A DNA stretch of 64,000 nucleotides, from contig NZ_PDLO01000002.1 of NCBI RefSeq assembly GCF_002631205.1, positions 372,001 through 436,000 on the forward strand, read 5' to 3'. Source of the DNA: Neolewinella marina. GTDB lineage: Bacteria; Bacteroidota; Bacteroidia; Chitinophagales; Saprospiraceae. The notes under the pieces were generated by a model. It saw nothing but the letters and a program-made list of their open reading frames with translations, made no database searches and was not told where the DNA came from. A program made the position numbers and the translations under genes. Positions 1 to 8,337 of this stretch are shown here, piece after piece; position 1 is the first letter of the stretch, and every line of letters starts with the position of its first letter.

Positions 1-356
1 TTCGCCGGATGCTGGGGATTCCTTTTGAGCGGCGGTAGTTGTTTAGTACGGTAGTTCTTTAGTACAGTAGTCCTATGGTCGGTAGTGATTTGGTGCTTCT
101 CTATGATCCAGCTTTTTAGTCGGCAGGGATCGGAGCTTTGGCTGTTTAGAAGTCCAGATCATCATATGTGGATGCACAGACTATATATCGAACCGGGGCA
201 ATAGTGTATTGATATACAAATGGGTGTCGAAATGCCGGACGAATGTACCGCCGGACTATGGTACTACTGAAGTATGGTACTACCGTACTGTTCTACTACC
301 GTACTGTTGCAATGATGCACTGCCCTAAAGGACTAAAGAACGAATCGCCTAAAAAA
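1..356. repeat. Gene-free left edge with inverted short repeats
   Basis: No convincing gene lies in this stretch. It holds two related repeat blocks in opposite orientation: positions 42-70 contain two units of the type TTTAGTACGGTAG, and positions 279-292 and 295-308 are two identical 14-nt copies of ACTACCGTACTGTT with a 16-nt period. The left block read on the minus strand shares the core ACTACCGTACT with the right block, so the pair brackets about 200 bp of AT-richer sequence. The TTTAGT-plus-palindrome style resembles the repeats at 3084, 7252 and 10128 but the core differs. Function unknown. Confidence 0.55.
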
Positions 357-1766
357 CTACCGCACCACCTTCCCGGTACTCAGATTCACCATCTTGCCCC
401 CCTTTTCGCTTACGTAGCGCTGGATGATGCGGGCCGTATCGGGATAGGTGACCGTCCGCTTGACGCTGTCGATGGCCATGGCGATGTCGTGGGCGCATTC
501 CTTGTCGATGAAGCCGAAGCCCTGGTATTTTCCTTCTTCCACCAGGATGACGGAGGCCTCGTCGTGGGAACGGCCGCAGTCGAAGAGCAGGAAGTCGTCG
601 TCGAAGACGGAGCGCAGGTGGAGGCGGGCTTCTTCGGCGCGCAGGTTGTATTCTCCGGGATCTTCCTCGCCGGCACAGCCGCCGCGACACTGCTTGAGGT
701 GGTAGTGGAAGCAGGCCGACTTGCTGGGGTAGATGTTGGTGAAGGCGCTGCAGAGCTCCAGGTGCTTGCGCACGAAGTTGAGGCGGCCCTTGGCGCGACT
801 GATCGAGGGGTACTCGCTGATGATGTCCAGTTCCTTGCGGGCCTGGGCCGTGTTGCGGATGACGTCGAAGCAGCGGAAGCCCCGCTCGTTCACGTAGCTG
901 TGGATGGCATGGCTGAAGCGCTGTCCCCGCTGGGCGCGGTTGATGCGTGGCTGGAGGCGCTTGATTTCCTCGCTTTCGAGCAGGAGAGCCACCAGTTCGC
1001 TGCCGGTGATCTCGTAGGTAATGTCGGCCACCTTCTCGGCAATGCGGCTGCCCTTGGTGGTATGGTCGTTGAAGTGCTGGGCAATCCGCTTGCGGATGTT
1101 GGTGCTCTTGCCCACGTACACCACGTCGCCGTTCGCGTCGTGGAAGTAGTAGACCCCGGTTTCCTCGGGCAGTTCCATGATCTGCTCCAGCTTGATCTGC
1201 TTGGGCAGGCGGGTTTCCTTGATGCCGTGGTTGATGAGTTGCTGGGCTTCGGCGGCGCAGTCCTCCCCGGCCAGGCAGCGCTCGAGCAGTTCGGTGGTGG
1301 CCTGGGCGTCGGCCAGGGCGCGGTGGCGGGCGTCGACCTGGAAGCCGAAGTGGCGGATCAGGTTGCCCAGGCTGTAGCTCGGCAGCCCGGGGAAGCACTT
1401 GCGGGCCAGCCGCACCGTGCACAGCTGGCGGCGGGAGAAGGTGTAGCCGAGGCGACCGAACTCCGCCCGCAGGAAGCCGTAGTCGAATTTGGCGTTGTGG
1501 GCCACGAAGATGCGCCCCTCGGTGAGTTCTACGATCCGCTTGGCGACTTCGTAGAATTTGGGCTGGCCGGCCACCATTTCCTGGGTAATTCCGGTGAGCT
1601 CGACGATGCCCGCCGGTATGTACTGCTCCGGGTCGATCAGGGTCTCGTATGTTTCTGTTACCTTTTCGCCGTCGTAGACCACAATCCCGATTTCGGTGAT
1701 GCGGGAACGGGAGGCCCGCCCACCCGTCGTTTCGATGTCTACGATCGCGTATTCTCTCTTACTCAT
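357..1766 (-). CDS. DnaQ-type 3'-5' exonuclease fused to GIY-YIG nuclease
   Basis: A 469-residue two-domain nuclease. The N-terminal half (about 5-170) is a DEDDh exonuclease: the first acidic pair is in IVDIETTGG (Asp10, Glu12), followed by HNAKFDYGFL and the terminal HRALADAQ motif. The second domain starts near residue 195 with the GIY-YIG signature (TGVYYFHD, then VVYVGKSTNIRKRI), as in UvrC and Cho. The proofreading-exonuclease/GIY-YIG architecture is a known fusion in Bacteroidota and other bacteria and is thought to act in DNA repair; its substrate is not visible here. It starts at ATG 41 bp from the divergent muramidase gene. Length fits the fused family. Confidence 0.9.
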   Translation of the reverse strand: MSKREYAIVDIETTGGRASRSRITEIGIVVYDGEKVTETYETLIDPEQYIPAGIVELTGITQEMVAGQPKFYEVAKRIVELTEGRIFVAHNAKFDYGFLRAEFGRLGYTFSRRQLCTVRLARKCFPGLPSYSLGNLIRHFGFQVDARHRALADAQATTELLERCLAGEDCAAEAQQLINHGIKETRLPKQIKLEQIMELPEETGVYYFHDANGDVVYVGKSTNIRKRIAQHFNDHTTKGSRIAEKVADITYEITGSELVALLLESEEIKRLQPRINRAQRGQRFSHAIHSYVNERGFRCFDVIRNTAQARKELDIISEYPSISRAKGRLNFVRKHLELCSAFTNIYPSKSACFHYHLKQCRGGCAGEEDPGEYNLRAEEARLHLRSVFDDDFLLFDCGRSHDEASVILVEEGKYQGFGFIDKECAHDIAMAIDSVKRTVTYPDTARIIQRYVSEKGGKMVNLSTGKVVR

Positions 1767-1807
1767 AGCTCCGGTCCGCCTCCTGCGGCGGTCTTCAATG
1801 CACTGTA

Positions 1808-3064
1808 ATGGCCAAGGTATACCTTATTATTTGTTTAGCCCTTACGCTTACCGCAAATTGTTTTAAATCCGGCGCGTCCGCAGGTGCCGTGGAAAGCCGC
1901 AATGAGCCGGCCGACGTAGCGGCCCAAACCCAGCAAAACCGGGATTCCGAGACTTCCCCGGCACCCGCGTACCCCGCCGCCTACCAACCGGAATCCTACC
2001 TGCCCCTGCTGGAGGGCAAAAAGCTGGGCTTGGTCGTCAACCAGACATCCATGGTGGGCACCACCCACCTGGTCGATACCCTGCTGGCGCTGGGGATGGA
2101 CGTCCACCGCATCTTCGCTCCCGAACACGGTTTCCGCGGGGAAGCCGACGCCGGAGCGACCATCACCGACGGGGTGGACAACCGTACCGGGCTCGTGATC
2201 CGCTCCCTGTACGGCCGCAACAAGAAACCCTCCGAGGCCGACCTGGCTGACCTGGACCTCATCGTCTTCGACATCCAGGACGTGGGGGTACGCTTCTACA
2301 CCTACATCTCCACCCTACACTACGTGATGGAGGCCGCCGCCGAGGTGGGTAAGCCGGTGGTGATCCTCGACCGCCCCAACCCGAACGGCCACTACGTGGA
2401 CGGGCCGATCCGCAAGCCGGGCTTCGAGAGCTTCGTGGGCCTCGACCCCATCCCCGTGGTGCACGGGCTCACCGTGGGCGAATACGGCCGCATGGTCAAC
2501 GGGGAAGGCTGGCTAGGCAACGGCCTGAAGTGCGACCTGACGGTGGTGCCCTGCCGCGACTACACCCACGAGTCGGTGTACGAACTGCCCGTGCCCCCCT
2601 CCCCCAACCTGCCCAACCAGCGCAGCATCTACCTCTATCCCAGCCTGTGCTTCTTCGAGGGTACGGCGCTGAGCGTGGGTCGCGGTACCAACCGACAGTT
2701 CCAGGTCTACGGCCACCCGCGGCTTTCGGGACCAGATACCTTCACCCCCCGCCCGGGCCCCGGCGCCGCCGACCCCAAGCTCAACGGGGAGACCTGCCGC
2801 GGCCACGACCTCAGCGACCGGCCGGCGGAGGAATTCCGCAAGTACCAACTCGACCTGGCGCCCCTGCTGGCTACCCACCGGGAGCTGACCGGCAAGGGCG
2901 TGGAATTTTTCAGCCGCGCCGAATTCTTTGACCTGCTGGCGGGCACCGATGCCCTACGCAAACAGATTGAGGCCGGCAAGACCGAAGCGGAGATCCGCCA
3001 GGAATGGGTGGGCGAACTGGCCGCCTACCGGACGATGCGGGAGAAGTATCTGCTGTACCCTTAG
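1808..3064 (+). CDS. NamZ-like exo-beta-N-acetylmuramidase (DUF1343 family)
   Basis: A 418-residue secreted protein of the DUF1343 family, whose characterised member NamZ removes terminal N-acetylmuramic acid from peptidoglycan fragments (family GH171). Recognisable blocks are LVVNQTSMV, FAPEHGFRG, DLIVFDIQDVGVRFYTY, VVILDRPNPNG and GRGTNRQFQVYGHP. The N-terminus is a hydrophobic export signal; a Cys at residue 19 (LTANC) might be lipidated but the lipobox is not canonical. Role: probably cell-wall turnover or recycling in the periplasm. It is followed immediately by a palindromic repeat. Function by family, not by any residue-level proof here. Confidence 0.88.
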   Translation: MAKVYLIICLALTLTANCFKSGASAGAVESRNEPADVAAQTQQNRDSETSPAPAYPAAYQPESYLPLLEGKKLGLVVNQTSMVGTTHLVDTLLALGMDVHRIFAPEHGFRGEADAGATITDGVDNRTGLVIRSLYGRNKKPSEADLADLDLIVFDIQDVGVRFYTYISTLHYVMEAAAEVGKPVVILDRPNPNGHYVDGPIRKPGFESFVGLDPIPVVHGLTVGEYGRMVNGEGWLGNGLKCDLTVVPCRDYTHESVYELPVPPSPNLPNQRSIYLYPSLCFFEGTALSVGRGTNRQFQVYGHPRLSGPDTFTPRPGPGAADPKLNGETCRGHDLSDRPAEEFRKYQLDLAPLLATHRELTGKGVEFFSRAEFFDLLAGTDALRKQIEAGKTEAEIRQEWVGELAAYRTMREKYLLYP

Positions 3065-3083
3065 GGGGGCTGGTCCAGGGTTT

Positions 3084-3146
3084 AGTGGTCGGACGACTTA
3101 GTGGTCCGACCGGTTAGTCGTCGGACCACTAAGTCGTCCGACCACT
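3084..3146. repeat. Perfect 27-bp inverted repeat (palindromic intergenic repeat, copy A)
   Basis: Arms at 3084-3110 and 3120-3146 are exact reverse complements with a 9-nt loop; they are built from alternating GTCGGAC/GTCCGAC and TTAGTGG/CCACTAA blocks. It sits 20 bp after the stop of the NamZ-like gene, preceded by the head sequence GCTGGTCC, and degenerate arms continue to about 3190. No T-run follows, so it is not a standard terminator. It belongs to the family also found at 4619, 7252, 10128 and 15075. Confidence 0.85.
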
Positions 3147-3213
3147 TTCCATTGGACCACTAAGTCGTCCAACGAATTTTCATTGGACCAACTCACGCCA
3201 CCCCGCGTCAGTG

Positions 3214-3221
3214 TATCTTTG
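3214..3221 (+). promoter_or_regulatory. Promoter -7 box TATCTTTG
   Basis: An exact match to the Bacteroidota -7 element TAnnTTTG, 44 nt before the ATG chosen for the methyltransferase-like gene. No clear -33 TTTG is present at the usual 19-20 nt distance, so the call rests on one element and on position. Confidence 0.5.
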
Positions 3222-3265
3222 CCCCAGCGTCTCCCCCACCGTTGGTGGTACGCCAATTTCCCCCA

Positions 3266-4264
3266 ATGAGCCGAATGGCCACCCTGGCGTCCCTGGCCGA
3301 CATCCTGCTGGATGACGCCACCGGACCCGACCTCCTTCACGATACCCTCGACCGTTACCGCGACCTGCTGCTTTCCGCCTCCGGACTCGACCTCGGCGAC
3401 GAAGACAGCCTCCACCCCTACGATACCGGCCACGGCATGGCCATCGGGGCGACCTGGGCCGCGCTGTGCATCGACGACGAACTGCGCACCCAGCGCTTCG
3501 TGGCGGGCCTCCATCTGGCCGTCAGCGAACGGCTGGCGCAGCATCCGGGCCCGGTACACGTCCTCTACGCCGGCACCGGCCCCTTCGCTACCCTGGCGCT
3601 GCCCTTGATGACCCGCTTTACGCCGGAGCAACTGCAGTTCACCTTCCTGGAAATCAATACGGTAAGCTACCGGGCCGTCCGCCAACTGCTGCGCGAACTG
3701 GATCTGGAAGCCTATGTCCAGCGGGTGGTCCAGACCGACGCCTCCACCTACGCAGTGGAGCCCACCCCCGCGATCGACATCCTGCTCACCGAGACCATGC
3801 AGTACAGCTTGATCGACGAGATGCAAGTGTCCATTGCCCTGAACCTGCTGGCCCAGCTCCCCCCGACAGCCCTGATGGTGCCCGAGCGCATCGAGCTGCG
3901 GCTCGGCCTCTTGGAGGAAACGCCCCGCCAATCCCTGCTCGAGGACCTCGGCGAATTGCTGGTCATCGACCGGGCAAGTCTGAAAGCCTACGTGCGCCAG
4001 GCGGATTCTACGGACTTCCCGACCGTGCGGTTATCGATACCCGCGGAGGGCGGACTGCTGGCCATCCGTACCGGAATCACCACCTACGGGCCCTACAACC
4101 TGGCCGACTACGAGAGCGGACTGACCAATCCGGACATTATCGGCCGCTTCCCGGACGAAGAAGGTACCCCCGAGTACCTCGACTTCACCTACCAGCTCGA
4201 CCCCACCCCCTTTCTGCGGATGCGGTATCCTGAAGCTACGCCGGCAGTTTCGCCCGCCACGTAA
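3266..4264 (+). CDS. SAM-dependent methyltransferase-like protein
   Basis: A 332-residue protein. The stretch HVLYAGTGPFATLALPL (about residues 95-111) looks like the glycine-rich motif I of a class I methyltransferase, and FTFLEINTVSY, about 20 residues on, would supply the acidic residue that binds the ribose of S-adenosylmethionine. DILLTETMQYSLIDEM further on resembles the double-E type loop of protein arginine methyltransferases, but this is a weak resemblance. I chose ATG at 3266 (MSRMATLA) over an in-frame TTG at 3242 because it is the first ATG. Substrate unknown. Its 3' end overlaps the convergent membrane-protein gene by 29 bp. Confidence 0.6.
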   Translation: MSRMATLASLADILLDDATGPDLLHDTLDRYRDLLLSASGLDLGDEDSLHPYDTGHGMAIGATWAALCIDDELRTQRFVAGLHLAVSERLAQHPGPVHVLYAGTGPFATLALPLMTRFTPEQLQFTFLEINTVSYRAVRQLLRELDLEAYVQRVVQTDASTYAVEPTPAIDILLTETMQYSLIDEMQVSIALNLLAQLPPTALMVPERIELRLGLLEETPRQSLLEDLGELLVIDRASLKAYVRQADSTDFPTVRLSIPAEGGLLAIRTGITTYGPYNLADYESGLTNPDIIGRFPDEEGTPEYLDFTYQLDPTPFLRMRYPEATPAVSPAT

Positions 4265-4580
4265 GGTATCCACCGACCGCCAGCAGCAGAGTACCGAGGA
4301 TTATTAGTAGTCCTTCCTCACCGAAGGGATGATAATCCTCGGTAAAGCAGACCGCCGCGGCGAAGAAAAAGATGCCCGGCAGGCAGCTCAGCCGCTTCTC
4401 CACCGCTTCGCCCGCCGTGGAGCGCCAGGCAACGTACCCCCCGAGGGCGATCAACCCCAGGGCCAGGGGCAGCACCACCGCCTCCCAACCGGGGGGATAC
4501 CAGGGAGCGTACAGCACGACCACGACCAAAATAACCAGGGTAAAGGACGTCAGGGTGGAAGAGGTATTCGGCGTTGACAT
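4236..4580 (-). CDS. Small integral membrane protein, unknown function
   Basis: A 114-residue hydrophobic protein with about four predicted membrane segments (roughly residues 12-27, 32-50, 65-80 and 90-107). The last segment ends in TWRAKLPA and a similar GGYVAWRS occurs after segment two, suggesting an internal duplication of a two-helix hairpin (ALGGYVAWR / AVGGYLTWR). No family recognised. It overlaps the 3' end of the convergent methyltransferase-like gene by 29 bp. Confidence 0.6.
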   Translation of the reverse strand: MSTPNTSSTLTSFTLVILVVVVLYAPWYPPGWEAVVLPLALGLIALGGYVAWRSTAGEAVEKRLSCLPGIFFFAAAVCFTEDYHPFGEEGLLIILGTLLLAVGGYLTWRAKLPA

Positions 4581-4618
4581 GGGCGATCTGTAGGTATTGG
4601 AAGGATTGGGGCAAGTTA

Positions 4619-4653
4619 GGACCGAGCTGGTCCGCCGTCTAGTGGTCGGACAA
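4619..4653. repeat. Partial palindromic repeat (copy B)
   Basis: Contains the family head GCTGGTCCGCCG followed by TCTAGTGGTCGGAC, then diverges. It abuts the stop codon of the TonB-type receptor gene (4656). It has only the left arm, so it looks like a truncated member of the repeat family. Confidence 0.6.
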
Positions 4654-4655
4654 GA

Positions 4656-7121
4656 TCAGAACTGCTGGTTGCCCTCCCCTTCCTTCTGGTCGTCGTTGCG
4701 TACGCGGCTGCGACGGTTCTGGGCCCGGAAATCCATCTGGCCGAACTTGTGGTTAAAGCTCACGCCGAAGCTGCGGAAGGGGATGGTAAAGCTGCTCTCC
4801 TGCGTAAAGTCCTCCCCCCGCAAGCTGGAGGCGAAAACCTTGTCTTCGCTGAAGGGCGTGATTACCCGGAGCCCGAAGGAGGTGCGTTCGCTCACTTCAT
4901 AGTTCATCCCGACGCCGTAAATGCTGAAACTAGGATTGGAGCCCTGCAGCGTCTGCTGCCGTCCCCGCCCGAAGGCGAAGAAGTCGGCCCGCAACTTGTC
5001 GTTGAACTGGAAGCTGCCGCCCCCGTTGCCGCTAATCACGTCGGCGGAGCGCTCCAGCAGTTCGCCGTTCACCGTACCCGTACCGTTGTAGCGGCCGTAG
5101 TTGAGGCTGGCCCGCAACTGGAGCTTTTCCCAGAGGGTGACCGACGTGAAGAGGTTCGCTCCGTAGGTATCGCTGCTGCCGATGTTCAGGAAGGTAGTGG
5201 TACTGGCGATGCCGTCGTCATCAACGTTGAGGAAGCTTTCGATGAGGTCATCCGTGCGGCGGTAGTAGGTGGAGGCATTGATGACTACCCCTTTGACGTA
5301 GGTATTATAGGCCAGCTCATACTGTTCTACCAGTTCGGGCTTCAGGTCCGGATTGCCAATCTGCAGGGAGTTCGGGTCGGAGATCGCCGTGAAGGGGTTG
5401 ATGTAGAACAGGCTCGGCCGCTGGATGCGCTGGGTATAGCTTCCTTTCAGGTTGCTGAACTGGGAGAGCTTGCGGTTCAGGATGATGCTCGGCAGGAAGT
5501 TTTGGTAGCTGTTGGTGAAGCTCGGGTTCTCGCTGCGGAATCCTCCGCCGATCTCCGTAGTTTCGTAGCGGGCACCGGCTACCAGTCCCCAGTTGTCGTT
5601 GATCGACCAATTCGCACTCAGGTAGGCGGCGTAGACATCCTGGTCGTAGAGGAACAGGTCGGTAAGTTTAGGATCGTCAGCAAAGTCCCCTCCGTCGTTG
5701 GGCTTCACCTGGGTGCGGTAGTCGCTGTCGATGCGGCGCAGCACGGCCTTGAAGCCGGTTTCCAGTTTCAGGCGCTCCCCGGCGGGGTGGACGTAGTCGA
5801 GCTGACCGGTGTACTCCAGGTTCAGTCCGTCGTTGGTATTGATGAGGTCTCGCTGGTAGATCGGCAGGTCCCCCGTTTGGTCGACGATGTTGTCGGTGTT
5901 GCTGTTCTGTCCGCTGAGCTGGAAGGCCAGGATCAGTTCCCGGTCGGGCTGATCGGCAAAGGTCCGGCGGTAATCGAGGGTAGCGTCAAAGCCGGAATTG
6001 GCGTTTTCACTGTCGTTGAAGCGCGCGAAATCGACGTTGTTTTCGGTTCCGAAATAGTCGATCAAGCCGTTGGTCGTCCCCTCCTGGCTCCGGGCGAAGC
6101 GGTTGTAGCGTCCACTCAGGTTGAGGCTGTTGTAGGCGTTGAAGTCGTAGAAGGCGCCGAGGTTCCCGTTGGCGCCGAAGAAGCCCGATTCGTTCAGTCC
6201 CCCCTGCTCGAGCTGGCGAACCGGTGCGCCATTGCCGAAATCGGTCCGCAGAAACTGGTTCTCCGCGGCTCGCTTCCAGCTCCAGAAACTGTTCACCCCG
6301 GCGTTCATGCCAAAGCGGCCGATCAGCGCATTGGCGTTCAGGCCGAAGTTATTCTGGCGGGTGCCGACGCTGGAGTTCACCGTACCGGTGAATCCCTGGG
6401 CTTCCTTTTTCTTGGTAATAATGTTGATGATGCCACCGCTGCCCTCGCCGTCGTAGCGGGCGCTGGGGGTGGTGATGACCTCCACGCTTTTGATCTGATC
6501 GCTGGGGATACTCTTCAGCGCGTCGGCCACACTGCTGGCGAAGATGGTCGACGGGCGACCGTTGACCAGGATCCGCAGGTTGGAGGAGCCGCGCAGGCTT
6601 ACGTTCCCTTCCAGGTCGACGCTGAGCAGCGGCACCTTCCGCAGTACATCGCTGGCGTCGCCGCCGCTGTTGGTGGCGTCCTGGTCGGCATTGTAGACCA
6701 TCTTGTCGATGCGGTTCTCCACCAGGGAAGCCTGGGCGGTTACCTCTACCCCTTCCAGGGTGACGGCGTCGGTGGCCAGGACGATGGGATCGAGGGTAAG
6801 GTCGGGACTCTTCTTCGTTGTCTTGACGTCCGGAATCACCTGCTCCAGGTAACCCAGAAAGGTGGCCTTAACCTGGTAGTCGCCAGGGGCTACGTTGACC
6901 AGCTTGAAGCTGCCGTCGGCCTCGGTGAGGGTCCCGTTGACCTGCTGTTGACCGTCGGCCGAGAGCAGCACGATGGTTGCGAATTCAACCGGCTCACCCG
7001 ACTGGGCGTCGGTTACCTGTCCGCGGATAACCCCCTTGATGGAAGGGGCTGCCCCGGCGCCGGGAAACTGGGCGTACAGCGGAACTGACAGGATCGAGAG
7101 AAGAAGAAGAATTGCTTTCAT
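4656..7121 (-). CDS. TonB-dependent receptor / outer membrane beta-barrel protein
   Basis: An 821-residue outer-membrane receptor. Order of parts: signal peptide 1-17 (MKAILLLLSILSVPLYA), a carboxypeptidase-regulatory-like beta-sandwich from about 29 (GVIRGQVTDAQSGEPVEFATI), a TonB plug around 125-230 (including LRGSSNLRILVNGRPS and GSGGIINIITKKK), then a long beta-barrel rich in alternating aromatic strands. This is the PF14905-like barrel class common in Bacteroidota. The start at 7121 is preferred to an upstream in-frame start at 7268 because it begins directly with the signal peptide. Ligand unknown; there is no SusD partner next door. The C-terminus is unusually basic and Gln/Asn-rich. 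Confidence 0.88.
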   Translation of the reverse strand: MKAILLLLSILSVPLYAQFPGAGAAPSIKGVIRGQVTDAQSGEPVEFATIVLLSADGQQQVNGTLTEADGSFKLVNVAPGDYQVKATFLGYLEQVIPDVKTTKKSPDLTLDPIVLATDAVTLEGVEVTAQASLVENRIDKMVYNADQDATNSGGDASDVLRKVPLLSVDLEGNVSLRGSSNLRILVNGRPSTIFASSVADALKSIPSDQIKSVEVITTPSARYDGEGSGGIINIITKKKEAQGFTGTVNSSVGTRQNNFGLNANALIGRFGMNAGVNSFWSWKRAAENQFLRTDFGNGAPVRQLEQGGLNESGFFGANGNLGAFYDFNAYNSLNLSGRYNRFARSQEGTTNGLIDYFGTENNVDFARFNDSENANSGFDATLDYRRTFADQPDRELILAFQLSGQNSNTDNIVDQTGDLPIYQRDLINTNDGLNLEYTGQLDYVHPAGERLKLETGFKAVLRRIDSDYRTQVKPNDGGDFADDPKLTDLFLYDQDVYAAYLSANWSINDNWGLVAGARYETTEIGGGFRSENPSFTNSYQNFLPSIILNRKLSQFSNLKGSYTQRIQRPSLFYINPFTAISDPNSLQIGNPDLKPELVEQYELAYNTYVKGVVINASTYYRRTDDLIESFLNVDDDGIASTTTFLNIGSSDTYGANLFTSVTLWEKLQLRASLNYGRYNGTGTVNGELLERSADVISGNGGGSFQFNDKLRADFFAFGRGRQQTLQGSNPSFSIYGVGMNYEVSERTSFGLRVITPFSEDKVFASSLRGEDFTQESSFTIPFRSFGVSFNHKFGQMDFRAQNRRSRVRNDDQKEGEGNQQF

Positions 7122-7251
7122 GGTGGGGTGGCCTGGGGAAGGTGTCAAAATTACAGCCTGCCCTGCCCGCGGGTTACGGCCTCGCCGACCTCTTCGACGA
7201 ACGGCAGAGGAAAGTCTACCATCAGAGGCAATGAATGAGCTCGTCCGACCA

Positions 7252-7289
7252 TTTAGTGGTCGGACCACTTAAGTCGTCCGACCACTAAA
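7252..7289. repeat. 14-bp inverted repeat (palindromic intergenic repeat, copy C)
   Basis: TTTAGTGGTCGGAC at 7252-7265 is the exact reverse complement of 7276-7289, with a 10-nt loop; a further GTCCGACC lies at 7242-7249. It lies between the divergent TonB-receptor gene (start 7121) and the small membrane-protein gene (start 7387). Same block vocabulary as copy A. Confidence 0.8.
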
Positions 7290-7325
7290 CGGCAGGACCA
7301 GCACCCCTGTGTAGCCGCAATTTTT

Positions 7326-7333
7326 TACTTTTG
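7326..7333 (+). promoter_or_regulatory. Promoter -7 box TACTTTTG
   Basis: Exact TAnnTTTG match 53 nt before the ATG of the 68-residue membrane protein and the likely promoter for the run of plus-strand genes to argH. No clear -33 element. Confidence 0.5.
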
Positions 7334-7386
7334 CCCTACGCAGCATTAACCGCCCCGGCCGCATTACATCGTTAGCTTACCTTATC

Positions 7387-7593
7387 ATGAACGGTAATCC
7401 GTCCCCCAACCGCGCGGCCCTTGACGCCGTGGCCGGCATCCTGCTTTCCGCCGTTGCTGTGTATTTTCTGCTGTACGCCCGCGAGATCTTCACCGGCTCC
7501 CACTACCTCGACTGGTCGTTGCTGCGGGCCCTTTGCCTGGTGGGCCTCCTCACCCTGGGCATCAGTTTCTACGAGAACCGGGTAGCGGGTTAA
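7387..7593 (+). CDS. Small membrane protein, two predicted helices
   Basis: A 68-residue protein with hydrophobic segments at about 12-31 and 42-59 (AALDAVAGILLSAVAVYFLL; LLRALCLVGLLTLGISFY). ATG start after a TACTTTTG box, and it is followed after 36 bp by the nitroreductase-family gene. No family recognised; the reading frame has the same codon bias as its neighbours, which supports it being real. Confidence 0.55.
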   Translation: MNGNPSPNRAALDAVAGILLSAVAVYFLLYAREIFTGSHYLDWSLLRALCLVGLLTLGISFYENRVAG

Positions 7594-7629
7594 ACCCCGG
7601 CACCCGCGCCCGCGCCCAATCCCCCACCG

Positions 7630-8289
7630 ATGTCCGAATACACCCCACTGGTCCACAGCCCGCGCACCGCCGCTGAAATGACGGCCGCCTCCGCCGACTT
7701 CTACACGGAGATGAACCTCCGGCGGACGGTACGGGAGTTCTCGGATGCCCCCGTGCCCCGGGAAGTGGTGGAAGACATCGTGCGTACGGCCGCCGCCGCC
7801 CCCTCCGGTGCCCACAAGCAGCCCTGGACCTTCTGCGTGGTAGAAGACCCTGCCCTCAAGGCCCGCATCCGGGAGGCCGCCGAGCAGGAAGAGTACGAGA
7901 ACTACCACGGCCGGATGTCGGAGGAGTGGCTGGCCGACCTGGAGAAATTCGGTACCGACTGGCGCAAGCCGTTCCTCACCACCGCCCCCTACCTGATCGT
8001 GGTGTTCAAGAAAGCCTACGATCTCGACGCTGACGGCCGGCGGCACAAGAACTACTACGTCAATGAGTCGGTCGGCATCGCCTGCGGCTTCCTGATCGCG
8101 GCCATCCACCGGGCCGGCCTGGTGACCGTGACCCACACCCCCAGTCCCATGAATTTCCTCCAGCGGGTACTGGACCGCCCCGAAAACGAGCGCCCCTACC
8201 TGCTGCTGCCCGTGGGACTGCCGGCACCCGACGCCCGGGTACCCGTGATCGAGCGCAAGGGGCTGGATGAGGTGCTTTGCTGGTACTGA
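7630..8289 (+). CDS. Iodotyrosine deiodinase-like nitroreductase-family flavoprotein
   Basis: A 219-residue FMN enzyme of the nitroreductase superfamily that aligns by eye with iodotyrosine deiodinase (IYD) along its length: RRTVREFSDAPVP, TAAAAPSGAHKQPWTF, GLVTVTHTP and LLPVGLPA. The three residues that in mammalian IYD clasp the zwitterion of halotyrosine are all present with the same spacing: Glu88, Tyr92 and Lys113 (in EEYENY and DWRK). Family knowledge: IYD reductively dehalogenates iodo- or bromotyrosine using FMN; bacterial homologues exist, including one from the related genus Haliscomenobacter. Physiological role in bacteria is uncertain; halotyrosine salvage in a marine setting is my inference. 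Confidence 0.85.
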   Translation: MSEYTPLVHSPRTAAEMTAASADFYTEMNLRRTVREFSDAPVPREVVEDIVRTAAAAPSGAHKQPWTFCVVEDPALKARIREAAEQEEYENYHGRMSEEWLADLEKFGTDWRKPFLTTAPYLIVVFKKAYDLDADGRRHKNYYVNESVGIACGFLIAAIHRAGLVTVTHTPSPMNFLQRVLDRPENERPYLLLPVGLPAPDARVPVIERKGLDEVLCWY

Positions 8290-8337
8290 TTACTTCACCC
8301 CACGGGGCTGAACCTGGGGTCGCATCACCTCGTTGGG

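Noticed and set aside
243-1808. Long plus-strand open frame opposite the DnaQ/GIY-YIG gene
   Set aside because: It is an antisense shadow produced by GC-rich codon bias; its translation is Val/Ala/Gly/Gln-rich without motifs, while the minus strand carries clear exonuclease and GIY-YIG signatures.
4749-7088. 779-codon open frame antisense to the TonB receptor
   Set aside because: Shadow frame; the receptor strand has signal peptide, plug and barrel features.
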